Assembly: GCF_900113635.1 (NCBI RefSeq)
Contig: NZ_FOQA01000007.1
Coordinates: 62,001 to 126,000 of the forward strand
DNA from: Tindallia magadiensis
GTDB lineage: Bacteria; Bacillota; Clostridia; Peptostreptococcales; Tindalliaceae
Direction: 5' to 3'
DNA length: 64,000 bases
The notes under the pieces were generated by a model. The model was given only the letters and a program-made list of their open reading frames with translations, did no database searches and was not told where the DNA came from. The position numbers were made by a program, and so were the translations under genes. How positions within the stretch are numbered: position 1 is the stretch's first letter; the number at the start of each line of letters is the position of its first letter. Of the stretch, positions 36,363 through 44,692 are shown piece by piece.

Positions 36363-37396
36363 ATTCCTATCAGGTGACTATTCTAGGAGCTGGTAGCTGG
36401 GGAACGGCATTAGCAACAGTATTGAATCAAAATGGACATAACGTAAAACTTTGGATGAGAAATGAAGATCAAAAAGAAATTATCTTAAAAAACCGAGTTA
36501 ATCATGCTTATCTTCCAGACGTTTTACTTTCAGAAAAAATTTATCCTGAAACAAACATTAATAGTGCGTTGAAAGATGCAAAAGTTATTATTATTGCAAT
36601 TCCAACGCAACAGATTAGGTCTGTTCTTCGAGAAAACAAAGATTTATTCCCTGAGAATGCATTGATCATTAATGTTTCAAAAGGAATTGAAAAAAACACT
36701 TACTTTACCATATCACGAATTATCAAAGAAGAGTTAGGAGACTATGATTATTGCGTTGTTTCGGGTCCTTCTCATGCAGAAGAAGTGGCGATGAAATTAC
36801 CAACAACACTCGTTGCGGCATCTTCTAGAAGAGTATTGGCTGAAAAGGCACAGAATATGTTTATGAATGAGTATCTGCGTGTTTATACAAATCCTGATGT
36901 AACTGGTGTTGAACTTGCCGGTGCTTTGAAAAATGTTATTGCTTTTGGTGCAGGAGTGATTGATGGCATCGGATATGGTGACAATGCAAAAGCAGCACTA
37001 ATGACGCGTGGAATTACAGAGATGGCCAGATTAGGAAGTGTTATGGGGGCAAGCTTGAATACTTTTGCTGGTTTATCGGGTATTGGTGATTTGATTGTGA
37101 CGTGTACTAGTATGCATAGTCGTAATCGAAGAGCTGGTATTTTAGTAGGTCAAGGAAAATCTATGGATAAGGCGCTGGAAGAAGTAGGGATGGTTGTCGA
37201 AGGCGTATCAACAGCACAAGCGGTTTATGAGTTGGGAAAGAAATACCAGATAGATCTTCCTATTACCAGTGCCATCTATCAAGTTTTATATAAAAACCAA
37301 AACGTTGAAGAAGCAGTATTGAATTTAATGACTCGAAGCAAGAAAAATGAGATGGAAGAAATTGTTGAGTACAGGCCCGTGGAATGGGATATGTAA
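36359..37396 (+). CDS. gpsA: Glycerol-3-phosphate dehydrogenase (NAD(P)+)
   Basis: Reduces dihydroxyacetone phosphate to sn-glycerol-3-phosphate for phospholipids. The N-terminal Rossmann motif GAGSWGTALA is at residues 10-19, and the catalytic lysine lies in ELAGALKNVIAFGAG. The 345 residues are standard. A four-base ATGA overlap with plsY makes a compact substrate-enzyme pair. Confidence 0.95.
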   Translation: MNSYQVTILGAGSWGTALATVLNQNGHNVKLWMRNEDQKEIILKNRVNHAYLPDVLLSEKIYPETNINSALKDAKVIIIAIPTQQIRSVLRENKDLFPENALIINVSKGIEKNTYFTISRIIKEELGDYDYCVVSGPSHAEEVAMKLPTTLVAASSRRVLAEKAQNMFMNEYLRVYTNPDVTGVELAGALKNVIAFGAGVIDGIGYGDNAKAALMTRGITEMARLGSVMGASLNTFAGLSGIGDLIVTCTSMHSRNRRAGILVGQGKSMDKALEEVGMVVEGVSTAQAVYELGKKYQIDLPITSAIYQVLYKNQNVEEAVLNLMTRSKKNEMEEIVEYRPVEWDM

Positions 37397-37403
37397 AAAG
37401 TCC

Positions 37404-37432
37404 TTGCATGTTAACGAGAATTCATTTATAAT
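37404..37432 (+). promoter_or_regulatory. Promoter of tRNA-Pro
   Basis: TTGCAT (37404-37409), a 17-base spacer and a perfect TATAAT (37427-37432) end 29 bases before the tRNA. Confidence 0.8.
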
Positions 37433-37461
37433 ATCCTTGTGTTCAAAATGCAATACCAGCT

Positions 37462-37538
37462 CGGGCTGTGGCGCAGTTTGGTAGCGTGCATGACTGGGGG
37501 TCATGAGGTCGCAGGTTCAAGTCCTGTCAGCCCGACCA
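37462..37538 (+). tRNA. tRNA-Pro (anticodon GGG)
   Basis: A complete 77-nt cloverleaf. Acceptor CGGGCTG pairs with CAGCCCG. The anticodon stem CATGA/TCATG encloses the loop CTGGGGG, giving anticodon GGG. The T arm has GCAGG-TTCAAGT-CCTGT, and CCA is encoded at 37536-37538. The CGGG 5' end and D-arm (GCGCAG..GGTAGCG) are typical of proline tRNAs. It stands alone, with its own promoter and terminator. Confidence 0.95.
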
Positions 37539-37550
37539 TTTTTATGATTT

Positions 37551-37583
37551 AAGCTGCAAAGCAGAATGTTTTGCAGCTTTTGA
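37551..37583 (+). terminator. Rho-independent terminator after tRNA-Pro
   Basis: AAGCTGCAAA pairs with TTTGCAGCTT, followed by TTT, starting 12 bases after the tRNA CCA end. Confidence 0.85.
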
Positions 37584-37673
37584 CGTTTAAAGTTTCAATT
37601 ATCTTTTACTTTTCTAGTCAAAGATTTTCTGGTATGATAGCTAAGAAACAATTAAATTATTAGGAGGAGTTTG

Positions 37674-38936
37674 ATGGGAGAGAAAAAGTTTCATCCGGGT
37701 TGGCCTGTTACCATAGCAGGTGTTGGAGTTAACTTGATGTTAGGAGTACTGTATACGTGGGGTGTTATTTCAGCTGCATTGATCGATCAGTTGGGTTGGA
37801 CAGCAACCATATCCCAGGTACCTTATATGTTTGCCTGTGCAATGTTTGCTTTTTCCATGGTTCCGGGTGGTAGACTTCAAGATAGGCTTGGCCCTAGACC
37901 AGTTATTATGGCATCAGCTGTTATGGTAGGAGTTGGCTTTATCATTTCCGGGCTATTTCTTACTCCGATCGGTCTGACTATTTTTTTTGGAATTATTGCC
38001 GGTATGGGTATTGGAACAGGTTATGCAGCACCAACACCGGCGGCTGTAAAGTGGTTTAGTGCAAAAAAGAGAGGGCTTATTTCAGGAGTAGTTGTCAGTG
38101 GATTTGGACTAGCGCCCCTATATATTGCACCATTAACCAATTTTTTATTAAGTACTTATGGAATTCAAAGAACCTTTTTTATACTAGGTGGAGCCTTTTT
38201 AATTCTTATCATGATTTTAGCACAATTCATTAAAAATCCTCCTCATGGATATAGTCCGCCGGACGAAGAACCTTCTGAAGTCCAGCAGAAAGTTTCAGTA
38301 GAGTCAGCCAAAGTAAAAGTAGATTACGAGTGGCATGAAGTGTTAAAAACAAAACAATTTTACCAACTCTGGATCATGTTTTCCTTTGGTACTTTTGCCG
38401 GACTCTTGATTATAGGACAACTTTCTAAAATAGGTCTAGAACAAGCTGGAATGCAAAATGCCTATATACTCGTTGGGATCTATGCAATTTTCAACTTTGC
38501 CGGAAGAATCGGTTGTGGAATTTTATCAGATAAATTTGGTAGGATGCGGACACTTTTAGCAATGTTTGTTTTGCAAGTAATTGTATACGCTTTTTTTGCG
38601 ACATTCACTACTCCACCAATTTTAATGATGGGAGTATCTGTAGTAGGATTTACTTTTGGAGGAATGTTAACACTGTTTCCTTCGGCAACCGTAGACTATT
38701 TTGGAATTAAAAACTTTGGCATGAATTATGGAATGGTTATTACGGCTTGGGGTATTGGTGGTGTTCTTGGTCCTTTGCTGGGAGGAATTGTCCGTGATGT
38801 TACGGGAACCTATGGCATTAGCTATTTAGTATCAGGAGTGCTGAGTGCGACAGGGGCTATTCTGACGCTTACTACAAAGCCACCTAAAGAAGAGGCGGTA
38901 AAAGAGGAAATGGAACCAGAAACAGTAACTCCATAA
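37674..38936 (+). CDS. MFS transporter, oxalate/formate antiporter (OFA) family
   Basis: A 420-residue, twelve-helix major facilitator. The N-terminal GVNLMLGVLYTWGVIS segment is characteristic of the OFA group (OxlT and monocarboxylate carriers), and an MFS loop-2/3 motif (GRLQDRLGPRP) lies near residue 66. A hydrophilic linker (about 200-225) separates the halves. The substrate is probably a small monocarboxylate or dicarboxylate; it cannot be named from sequence. TAGGAGGAG fits ATG 37674. It is monocistronic. Confidence 0.88.
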   Translation: MGEKKFHPGWPVTIAGVGVNLMLGVLYTWGVISAALIDQLGWTATISQVPYMFACAMFAFSMVPGGRLQDRLGPRPVIMASAVMVGVGFIISGLFLTPIGLTIFFGIIAGMGIGTGYAAPTPAAVKWFSAKKRGLISGVVVSGFGLAPLYIAPLTNFLLSTYGIQRTFFILGGAFLILIMILAQFIKNPPHGYSPPDEEPSEVQQKVSVESAKVKVDYEWHEVLKTKQFYQLWIMFSFGTFAGLLIIGQLSKIGLEQAGMQNAYILVGIYAIFNFAGRIGCGILSDKFGRMRTLLAMFVLQVIVYAFFATFTTPPILMMGVSVVGFTFGGMLTLFPSATVDYFGIKNFGMNYGMVITAWGIGGVLGPLLGGIVRDVTGTYGISYLVSGVLSATGAILTLTTKPPKEEAVKEEMEPETVTP

Positions 38937-38949
38937 AATATTAAGTGAT

Positions 38950-39027
38950 AAAGAAGTGGCTATAGATGATCACAGCTGAGGTGAATGGGTAAAAAATAAG
39001 GCTGGATTCATCTATGGGCACTTCTTT
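38950..39027 (+). other. Structured 3' region or possible small RNA after the MFS gene
   Basis: AAAGAAGTG (38950-38958) pairs with CACTTCTTT (39019-39027), and ATAGATGA (38962-38969) pairs with TCATCTAT (39008-39015). Inside, CAGC can pair with GCTG. The result is a 78-nt interrupted hairpin ending in CTTCTTTT. It may be the terminator of the MFS gene with an unusually large apical part, or a separate structured RNA. It matches no riboswitch class I can recognise. Confidence 0.5.
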
Positions 39028-39095
39028 TGCATGATAAGCTTTATCCAATAAACAGTTTATCTATAAGTAGCGTGACAGCATTTGCTGGTTATTGC

Positions 39096-39374
39096 TTAGC
39101 AGGTTGTACGAACAACAAAGCCTTGGATGCTTTGATCGGGCTTTTGAGGTGATGCGATTAACTCCTCTACAACGGCTTGTGATGGCCCTGTTTGTGCCCA
39201 GGACTTCATTAGGTTAACCTGTTCTTTATCTCCCTGAACAAAAATCTCAACAGACCCATCCTTTCTATTTCTAACCCATCCTTCAAGATTTAAATCGAGA
39301 GCTCGCTCTCGTGTGCTATATCTAAAAGCAACGCCTTGAACGGTTCCCCTGACAATCATATGTAATGCTGGCAT
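39096..39374 (-). CDS. acyP: Acylphosphatase
   Basis: A 92-residue enzyme that hydrolyses acyl-phosphates such as acetyl-phosphate. The signature GTVQGVAFRYS (residues 10-20) contains the catalytic Arg18, and Asn36 follows in GWVRNRKDGSVE. Length is standard. It is divergent from the selenoprotein peroxiredoxin gene, with a 128-base shared upstream region. Confidence 0.93.
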   Translation of the reverse strand: MPALHMIVRGTVQGVAFRYSTRERALDLNLEGWVRNRKDGSVEIFVQGDKEQVNLMKSWAQTGPSQAVVEELIASPQKPDQSIQGFVVRTTC

Positions 39375-39502
39375 TTTTTCATCTCCTAACTATATTATTG
39401 TTCTGATGTATCTATACCCGTTCTGTTACTTGTTTCACTTTTTGTTTTTGCTTGAATATCTTCCTTTATAGAGGGTAATAGATAGCATCAGGAGGTGCTG
39501 GT

Positions 39503-39976
39503 ATGAAAAAAATAAAATTAATGGAAAAAGTTCCTGATTTTGAAAGGTTAGATCAGGAAGAAAATAAGATTAAATTAAGTGATTTTGAAGGAAAAAAAGT
39601 ATTGTTATACTTTTATCCAAAGGATAACACACCGGGATGAACAACAGAAGCCTCTGAGTTCAGAGACTTATACGAACAGTTTCAGTCATTGAATACAGTC
39701 ATACTAGGTGTGAGTCGTGATTCGTTAAAATCACATCAGAAATTTTCGCAAAAACACAGCATACCATTTTCTTTACTGGTAGATGATGATGAGTTCTTAC
39801 ACAATCAGTTTGATGTTATTAAAGAAAAGAAGCTATTTGGAAAAATAGGATTAGGGACGGAGCGTTCAACTTTCTTGATAAATGAAATGGGTGTATTGAT
39901 AGAGGAATACCGAAAAGTTAAAGCAAAAGGCCATGCAGAAGAAATGCTGAAAAAGATTGAAATAATGGAAAAATAG
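39503..39976 (+). CDS. bcp: Selenocysteine-containing peroxiredoxin (BCP/PrxQ family), in-frame TGA at codon 46
   Basis: Thiol-type peroxidase that reduces hydroperoxides. Read from ATG 39503, which has a perfect AGGAGGTG site, the frame is open except for TGA at 39638-39640. Around it the protein reads YFYPKDNTPG-U-TTEASEF. In BCP peroxiredoxins this is exactly the peroxidatic cysteine (TPGCTTEA), so TGA most likely encodes selenocysteine. A hairpin that could be the SECIS lies just downstream. Reading through gives 157 residues, a normal length, ending ERSTFLINEMGVLIEEYRKV. The usual second cysteine five residues on is Ser51, and there is no Cys anywhere. A plain caller would report only a truncated C-terminal ORF. 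Confidence 0.9.
39648..39669 (+). promoter_or_regulatory. Candidate bacterial SECIS element
   Basis: Directly after the in-frame TGA, AAG (39648-39650) pairs with CTT (39667-39669), and CTCTG (39652-39656) pairs with CAGAG (39661-39665), with one mismatch and the loop AGTT. The upper stem starts 11 bases after the TGA, within the distance SelB needs in bacteria. Bacterial SECIS sequence is loosely conserved, so the fold and spacing are the evidence. Confidence 0.65.
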
Positions 39977-39981
39977 AATGA

Positions 39982-40031
39982 GAGACAGGATTGTTTAACG
40001 AAATTATCAGTTAAACATACCTGTCTTTTTT
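39982..40031 (+). terminator. Rho-independent terminator after the Sec peroxiredoxin gene
   Basis: GAGACAGG pairs with CCTGTCTT and TTGTTTAAC with GTTAAAC, with small internal bulges, followed by T6. Confidence 0.8.
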
Positions 40032-40085
40032 ATTATATGGTACAATAGTTTCGGTAACTAGTACTACAATGAGTGGTGATAATCA

Positions 40086-41399
40086 ATGGCAGAGAAAAAA
40101 AATACAACACCTAAAAAAACAAGAAAAAAAAAGAAGAATGTTATTTTTGTTTTGATGATAGTTCCTGCTATCTTCATTGTAAGCCTGTTTTTTGTATTTC
40201 GATTGGGACCTGTTATCAGTCATTTTAGAGTAAATACATCTATTGTTGAATTTGGAACGTTGGAAACAATAGTACAGGTGGAGGCTGTTGTGGCTAGAGA
40301 AGAAACACAATATTCACTTCCACAGACAGGACGGATCAATTGGAATGTAGCTAGTGGAGAAAAGGTAGCAAAACAACAAAAAATAGCTGATATCATTGTA
40401 TCAGAATCGGATCAATCCATGTTGATGGAAATAGAAATGATTAACATGAGAATTCAGACCATGGAAGCAGGAGAAGAAATGGAATCATTTTCTGAAAATG
40501 CTACACATCAGCTAAATAATCGTATCGATCATTTAGTGTCTGATTTATCACATAATGTGCAAATGAACCAATATGAACTTGCCTTTAAAAATCGTTATGT
40601 TCTTGAAGAAACAGTCCAACAACTAAAAACCATACAGGCTAGTCAGAACCTTCCTGAAATGAGTATTGAAGAGTTAAAACGACGGAAGCAAACGATTCAG
40701 CAAGAAATTCAGTCCCATTCTAATGAAATAAGAGCTGAAGAATCTGGAACATATTCCTTTGGAAGTGATGATTTGGAAAAAAGCTTATCAGTAGAAAGCT
40801 TAGATCAAGAAGTAGTAGTAGATCTTTTTTCCAGAAACCCATCGGATATCAAAAGAATACAAGAAAATGATGAGTACTATCGAATTATCCGGCAGCATAA
40901 CTGGAAACTGATTGCGAGAGTACCTGAAGAATATCTGCTATTTTATGAAGTCGACATGCGGGCGCAGATTAGAGATATTTATCAACAAAGAGTAATTAGG
41001 GGAATCGTTAAGGATGTTATAGAATCTGAAGAAGGTTATTTCGTTGTTTTTAAGCTTAATCAGCCATTGGAAGGATGGCATGATCAAAGATTCTTAGAGG
41101 TAGAATTGATACCGCGAAAATTTGAAGGATTGAAAGTTCCGGCATCGGCGCTGGTAGAAAAGAATGGCGTTGAGGGAGTTTATCGTGTTGACTTGAATGG
41201 ATACGCTGTATTTATGCCCATTGAGGAAATAGGACGAGCCTATGAAATGGTTGTCGTTAAAGAAGGCAGAATTGAACTTTCGATAAGTACAAGAGGGAAT
41301 GACCAGGAGGATGAAGTTCAAATGGTAGACACCCTTAGAAGATATGATCAAATTGTTGTCAATCCAGAGAATATTCAAGAAGGTCAACGTGTTAGATAA
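40086..41399 (+). CDS. HlyD-like membrane-anchored protein at the sepF locus
   Basis: A 437-residue protein. A lysine-rich cytoplasmic N-terminus (8-19) leads to one transmembrane helix (about 20-40). An HlyD/biotinyl-lipoyl-like segment follows (TGRINWNVASGEKVAKQQKI, about 81-100), then a helical hairpin (about 115-215) and a C-terminal beta-barrel part. This is the layout of membrane-fusion adaptor proteins. No ABC transporter or outer-membrane partner is near; instead it precedes yggS-sepF-yggT-ylmH-divIVA. A role at the division site is possible but unproven. Confidence 0.7.
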   Translation: MAEKKNTTPKKTRKKKKNVIFVLMIVPAIFIVSLFFVFRLGPVISHFRVNTSIVEFGTLETIVQVEAVVAREETQYSLPQTGRINWNVASGEKVAKQQKIADIIVSESDQSMLMEIEMINMRIQTMEAGEEMESFSENATHQLNNRIDHLVSDLSHNVQMNQYELAFKNRYVLEETVQQLKTIQASQNLPEMSIEELKRRKQTIQQEIQSHSNEIRAEESGTYSFGSDDLEKSLSVESLDQEVVVDLFSRNPSDIKRIQENDEYYRIIRQHNWKLIARVPEEYLLFYEVDMRAQIRDIYQQRVIRGIVKDVIESEEGYFVVFKLNQPLEGWHDQRFLEVELIPRKFEGLKVPASALVEKNGVEGVYRVDLNGYAVFMPIEEIGRAYEMVVVKEGRIELSISTRGNDQEDEVQMVDTLRRYDQIVVNPENIQEGQRVR

Positions 41400-41418
41400 T
41401 TAGGATAGGAGAGATAAA

Positions 41419-42111
41419 ATGAGCATTTCTACTAATATAACGGTATTGAAAAAGCGAATTCAAGAAGCACTACAAAAGTCAGCTGATCCTAGTAAAAAAG
41501 TTCAGATCATTGGAGTAACAAAGACAATTAAGCCAGAAAAAATTCAAGAAGCCATGGATCTTGGAATGAATCATTTGGGAGAAAATAAAGTACAAGAACT
41601 TTTAACAAAATATGAAGCCATAGGACCAGCTCCACAATGGCATATGATTGGACATTTGCAAAGAAATAAAGTAAAATATATAGTTGATAAAGTTAGCCTT
41701 ATTCACTCCTTGGACTCATTATCTTTGGCAGAAGAAATAAACAAAAGGGCAAGCAAAACAAACCGAACCATCGATGTTTTGATTCAGGTGAATGTGTCAG
41801 GAGAAGAGAGTAAATTTGGAGTTGAGCCTAACGAAGCTGTATCTCTTGCTAAACAAATAGAGTCCATGAATTGTGTTCGTATAAAAGGTCTCATGACGAT
41901 GGCGCCATTTACAGCAAATACAACCATTACAAGAGATTGCTTTAAAAGATTATTTGAGTTAAACGAGAAAATGAAAGAATTAAAATTAGCTCATGCTCAT
42001 ATGGAATACTTGAGCATGGGTATGTCAAATGATTATGATATCGCATTGGAAGAAGGATCGAATATGATAAGAATAGGAAGTGCGATATTTGGAAATCGCA
42101 AGTATGATTAA
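41419..42111 (+). CDS. Pyridoxal-phosphate homeostasis protein YggS/YlmE
   Basis: A PLP-binding single-domain TIM barrel without catalytic activity, involved in vitamin B6 balance. Lys35 in IGVTKTIKP is the PLP-binding lysine. HLGENKVQELL, WHMIGHLQRNK and the C-terminal SMGMSNDYDIALEEGSNMIR (198-217) are family motifs. The 230 residues are normal. The order ylmE-sepF-ylmG-ylmH-divIVA is conserved in Firmicutes. Confidence 0.93.
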   Translation: MSISTNITVLKKRIQEALQKSADPSKKVQIIGVTKTIKPEKIQEAMDLGMNHLGENKVQELLTKYEAIGPAPQWHMIGHLQRNKVKYIVDKVSLIHSLDSLSLAEEINKRASKTNRTIDVLIQVNVSGEESKFGVEPNEAVSLAKQIESMNCVRIKGLMTMAPFTANTTITRDCFKRLFELNEKMKELKLAHAHMEYLSMGMSNDYDIALEEGSNMIRIGSAIFGNRKYD

Positions 42112-42126
42112 GAGAGGAAGGTTGTT

Positions 42127-42579
42127 ATGGCAGAAAAATTTGTTGATAAAGTGAAGCATTTTATGGGTTTGGATGTTTTTGAGGAAGAAGATGATGAGGA
42201 CGTTTATCCAGAACCTCTCTATCCGTCACAAGAAGAAATCAGAGGAGAAAGTCATCCTAAAGCTAATAAAGTTGTTAATATTCATACAACAAGTCAGATG
42301 AAAGTCGTTATTTTTGAGCCAAGTGCGTATGACGAAGTTCAAAATATAGTAGATAATTTAAAAAACAGAAAGCCTGTTATTGTAAACTTGGAAACATTGG
42401 AGTCGGATGTAGCCAGAAAAATATTTGAATTTCTGAATGGAGCTATTTATGCTCTGGATGGCAGTATTCAAAAGGTTTCCTCTGAAATATTTATTCTTGC
42501 GCCTAACAATGTTGAAATAGCAGGTAATATTAAGGAAGAACTTAAAAGCAAAGGGGTATTTCCCTGGCAAAACAGATAA
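42127..42579 (+). CDS. sepF: Cell division protein SepF
   Basis: Ring-forming protein that binds the FtsZ C-terminus and anchors it to the membrane. The N-terminal amphipathic helix (AEKFVDKVKHFMGL, 2-15) is followed by an acidic linker and the SepF globular domain (about 55-145, VVIFEPSAYDEVQNIVDNL then KPVIVNLE). The 150 residues are typical. Since ftsA is missing from the dcw cluster, SepF may be the main FtsZ tether here. Confidence 0.93.
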   Translation: MAEKFVDKVKHFMGLDVFEEEDDEDVYPEPLYPSQEEIRGESHPKANKVVNIHTTSQMKVVIFEPSAYDEVQNIVDNLKNRKPVIVNLETLESDVARKIFEFLNGAIYALDGSIQKVSSEIFILAPNNVEIAGNIKEELKSKGVFPWQNR

Positions 42580-42593
42580 AGGAGAGTGACAGT

Positions 42594-42869
42594 TTGTTTT
42601 CGACAACGACAATTATGATGGCCGTACACTATTTTGCTAGACTATTAAACTTTTTTATTCTAGTGAGGGTGATTTTCTCATGGATCCGCGTAAATCCCTA
42701 TAGTGCTGCTGGTCAGTTTATTTATGGTGTAACAGAACCGATATTAGCACCAATAAGAGGGCTTATTCAGGATGTTTTTAAGTATCAGGGAATGATTGAT
42801 TTTTCGCCTATTCTTGGGATTGTAATGATTAATATGGTATCTAATTTTGTGATTAATATATTAAGATAA
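42594..42869 (+). CDS. YggT/YlmG family membrane protein
   Basis: A 91-residue protein with two hydrophobic segments (about 5-30 and 65-90) and the family motif VRVIFSWIRVNPYSAAGQFI between them, plus TEPILAPIRGLI. The start is TTG 42594, with AAAGGAGAG eight to fourteen bases upstream. It belongs to the sepF-divIVA gene group; function unknown, associated with division and nucleoid organisation in homologs. Confidence 0.9.
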   Translation: MFSTTTIMMAVHYFARLLNFFILVRVIFSWIRVNPYSAAGQFIYGVTEPILAPIRGLIQDVFKYQGMIDFSPILGIVMINMVSNFVINILR

Positions 42870-42905
42870 GATACACTTTATAAAGTGGAAGGTTTGACGT
42901 TATTT

Positions 42906-43688
42906 ATGAAAGAGAATGAGCTAAACTTCATTACAGATGACTATATAAGAAACATGTGGAAAAAAATATTAGACCAGGCAGATCGAGCTGTGAGACAGTA
43001 TCAAACTACCAGTACTTCTTTTTTAACGCCTGCTGAATGGAGTTATTCATCAGAGATATTAAGATTAGTGCCTAATTTACATTGGACTTTGGATGGTGGT
43101 CATGAGCATACAGAACGAAAGAGGCTGTACATGAGACATGAAGACCTAGCTGGAGTTCCACAAGATTCGTGTATAGATATATTATCGATTCGGTCTACGT
43201 CTAAATTTCGCTCATTGACTCATCGGGATTACTTAGGTTCGATTCTTTCACTGGGATTAAAAAGAGAAAAGCTGGGTGATGTGATCGTTTCTGATCATGA
43301 AGCGGTTGTATTTGTGGCTAGGGAAGTATCCGAGTTCATTAGGCTTCATCTTAATAAAATAGCGAACTGTTCCGTTGAAATTTCGCAAATAAGGCCTGAA
43401 AATGTGTTAATAGAAGAACCTGAGTATAAGTTGGTGAAAGGTACTGTAGCTTCTCTCAGAGCTGACTCTGTTATTGCTCTGGCCTATGCTATTTCTCGAG
43501 CCAATGCTCAAACAATGCTCAAACAGGATAAGGTAAAAATTAACTGGAAACAAAATAGTAAAACAAACTATGAACTCAAAATAAATGATACAATATCCGT
43601 TTCTGGAAAAGGAAGAGCTGTCGTACTGGATATTGGAAAAGTTACGAAATCAAATAGAAGGCATGTTCTCATTGGACGCAAAAGCTAA
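42906..43688 (+). CDS. YlmH family RNA-binding protein with C-terminal S4 domain
   Basis: A ~260-residue protein with the YlmH middle domain (HRDYLGSILSLGLKREKLGD, about 112-131) and an S4 domain at the C-terminus (RADSVIALAYAISRANAQTM onward). In Bacillus the homolog binds ribosomes and is involved in rescue of stalled nascent chains. The frame starts at GTG 42885, but GGAAGG at 42887-42892 suggests a start at ATG 42906; the choice is uncertain. Confidence 0.88.
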   Translation: MKENELNFITDDYIRNMWKKILDQADRAVRQYQTTSTSFLTPAEWSYSSEILRLVPNLHWTLDGGHEHTERKRLYMRHEDLAGVPQDSCIDILSIRSTSKFRSLTHRDYLGSILSLGLKREKLGDVIVSDHEAVVFVAREVSEFIRLHLNKIANCSVEISQIRPENVLIEEPEYKLVKGTVASLRADSVIALAYAISRANAQTMLKQDKVKINWKQNSKTNYELKINDTISVSGKGRAVVLDIGKVTKSNRRHVLIGRKS

Positions 43689-43706
43689 GTGACGGGAGGA
43701 AGAATC

Positions 43707-44246
43707 ATGATTACACCTCTGGATATTCAGAATAAAGAATTCAAGAAAAGTGTTAGAGGATACAACGAAGCGGAGGTAGATGCCTTTCTTGATGAAATAA
43801 TGGCTGATTATGAGGTTCTTTATAAAGAAAACCTAGAAATGAAGGAAAAGCTGGAAATTGATGAGAAGCAAGTTGAAAAATACAAACAAATGGAAGATAC
43901 CCTAAAGGAAACATTGGTAGTTGCTCAATCAACAGCGGAAGAGTTAAGGGTAAATGCTATGAAAAAATCGGATGTTATTATTCAAGAAGCAGAATTAAAG
44001 GCAAAAAGTATTATTAATGAAGCTAAGGCGGAAGTGGATAAACTTTATCAACAGCATGATGAGATGCTTAGACAACTACAAATTTTCAAGACTCGATATC
44101 GCACTTTATTACAATCACAGATGGATTCGTTATTAGTAGACGCAACATCCTTGGCAGATGAACTGTCTTCGCAGAAAACACCACCAAACAAAGATGAAAA
44201 AGGAGATAATACACTATCAGAAGACAGGAGAGAAATTGCTGAATGA
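43707..44246 (+). CDS. divIVA: Cell division initiation protein DivIVA
   Basis: Coiled-coil protein that binds negatively curved membrane at poles and septa. The N-terminal membrane-binding motif ITPLDIQNKEFKKSVRGY (2-19) and YNEAEVDAFLDEI precede long coiled coils (about 35-75 and 100-150). GTG 43689 is in frame, but GGGAGG (43693-43698) fits ATG 43707 (179 residues). The stop overlaps lspA by four bases. Confidence 0.93.
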   Translation: MITPLDIQNKEFKKSVRGYNEAEVDAFLDEIMADYEVLYKENLEMKEKLEIDEKQVEKYKQMEDTLKETLVVAQSTAEELRVNAMKKSDVIIQEAELKAKSIINEAKAEVDKLYQQHDEMLRQLQIFKTRYRTLLQSQMDSLLVDATSLADELSSQKTPPNKDEKGDNTLSEDRREIAE

Positions 44247-44689
44247 AATGGGTTATTATTTTTATAACAATTCTGCTGGATCAACTGTCTAAAAGATTTG
44301 CTGTTCTCTACTTAAAAGAATTAGAGCAAATACCTGTAATAGAAGGGTTTTTTCATTTGCGATATTTAGAAAATCGTGGAGCTGCTTTTGGTCTCTTGCA
44401 AGACCGGCAACTATTTTTTTTAGTGATTACAACTTTAATTGTCGGATGGATATTTTGGTTTCTTGTTAAAAATCCAAATATGAACCGGCTTTTAGTGATA
44501 TCTTTAAGCCTGATTTCAGGAGGAGCGATAGGGAATTTTATTGATCGGCTTTTTTTTGGATATGTTGTTGATTTTTTTGATTTTTTAGTGTGGCCTGTTT
44601 TCAATATTGCTGACATTGCAATTGTCATAGGACAGGTGTTACTAATATATTTTATTATTAAAGATAAGCCGATTAACGAAGGGATGTAG
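44243..44689 (+). CDS. lspA: Lipoprotein signal peptidase (signal peptidase II)
   Basis: Aspartyl membrane protease that cleaves signal peptides of lipoproteins after Lgt has modified them. The 148 residues have four transmembrane helices. The catalytic aspartates are Asp110 (GYVVDFFDF) and Asp124 (FNIADIAI), and the RGAAFGLL and GAIGNFIDR motifs are intact. It abuts the RluA-family gene, as in many bacteria. Confidence 0.95.
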   Translation: MKWVIIFITILLDQLSKRFAVLYLKELEQIPVIEGFFHLRYLENRGAAFGLLQDRQLFFLVITTLIVGWIFWFLVKNPNMNRLLVISLSLISGGAIGNFIDRLFFGYVVDFFDFLVWPVFNIADIAIVIGQVLLIYFIIKDKPINEGM

Positions 44690-44692
44690 TAC

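Noticed and set aside
39689-39976. Stand-alone short peroxiredoxin fragment starting at 39689
   Set aside because: It is the C-terminal part of a longer frame that continues upstream through a TGA at the catalytic position, with a strong ribosome site at 39491. Selenocysteine explains it better than a pseudogene.
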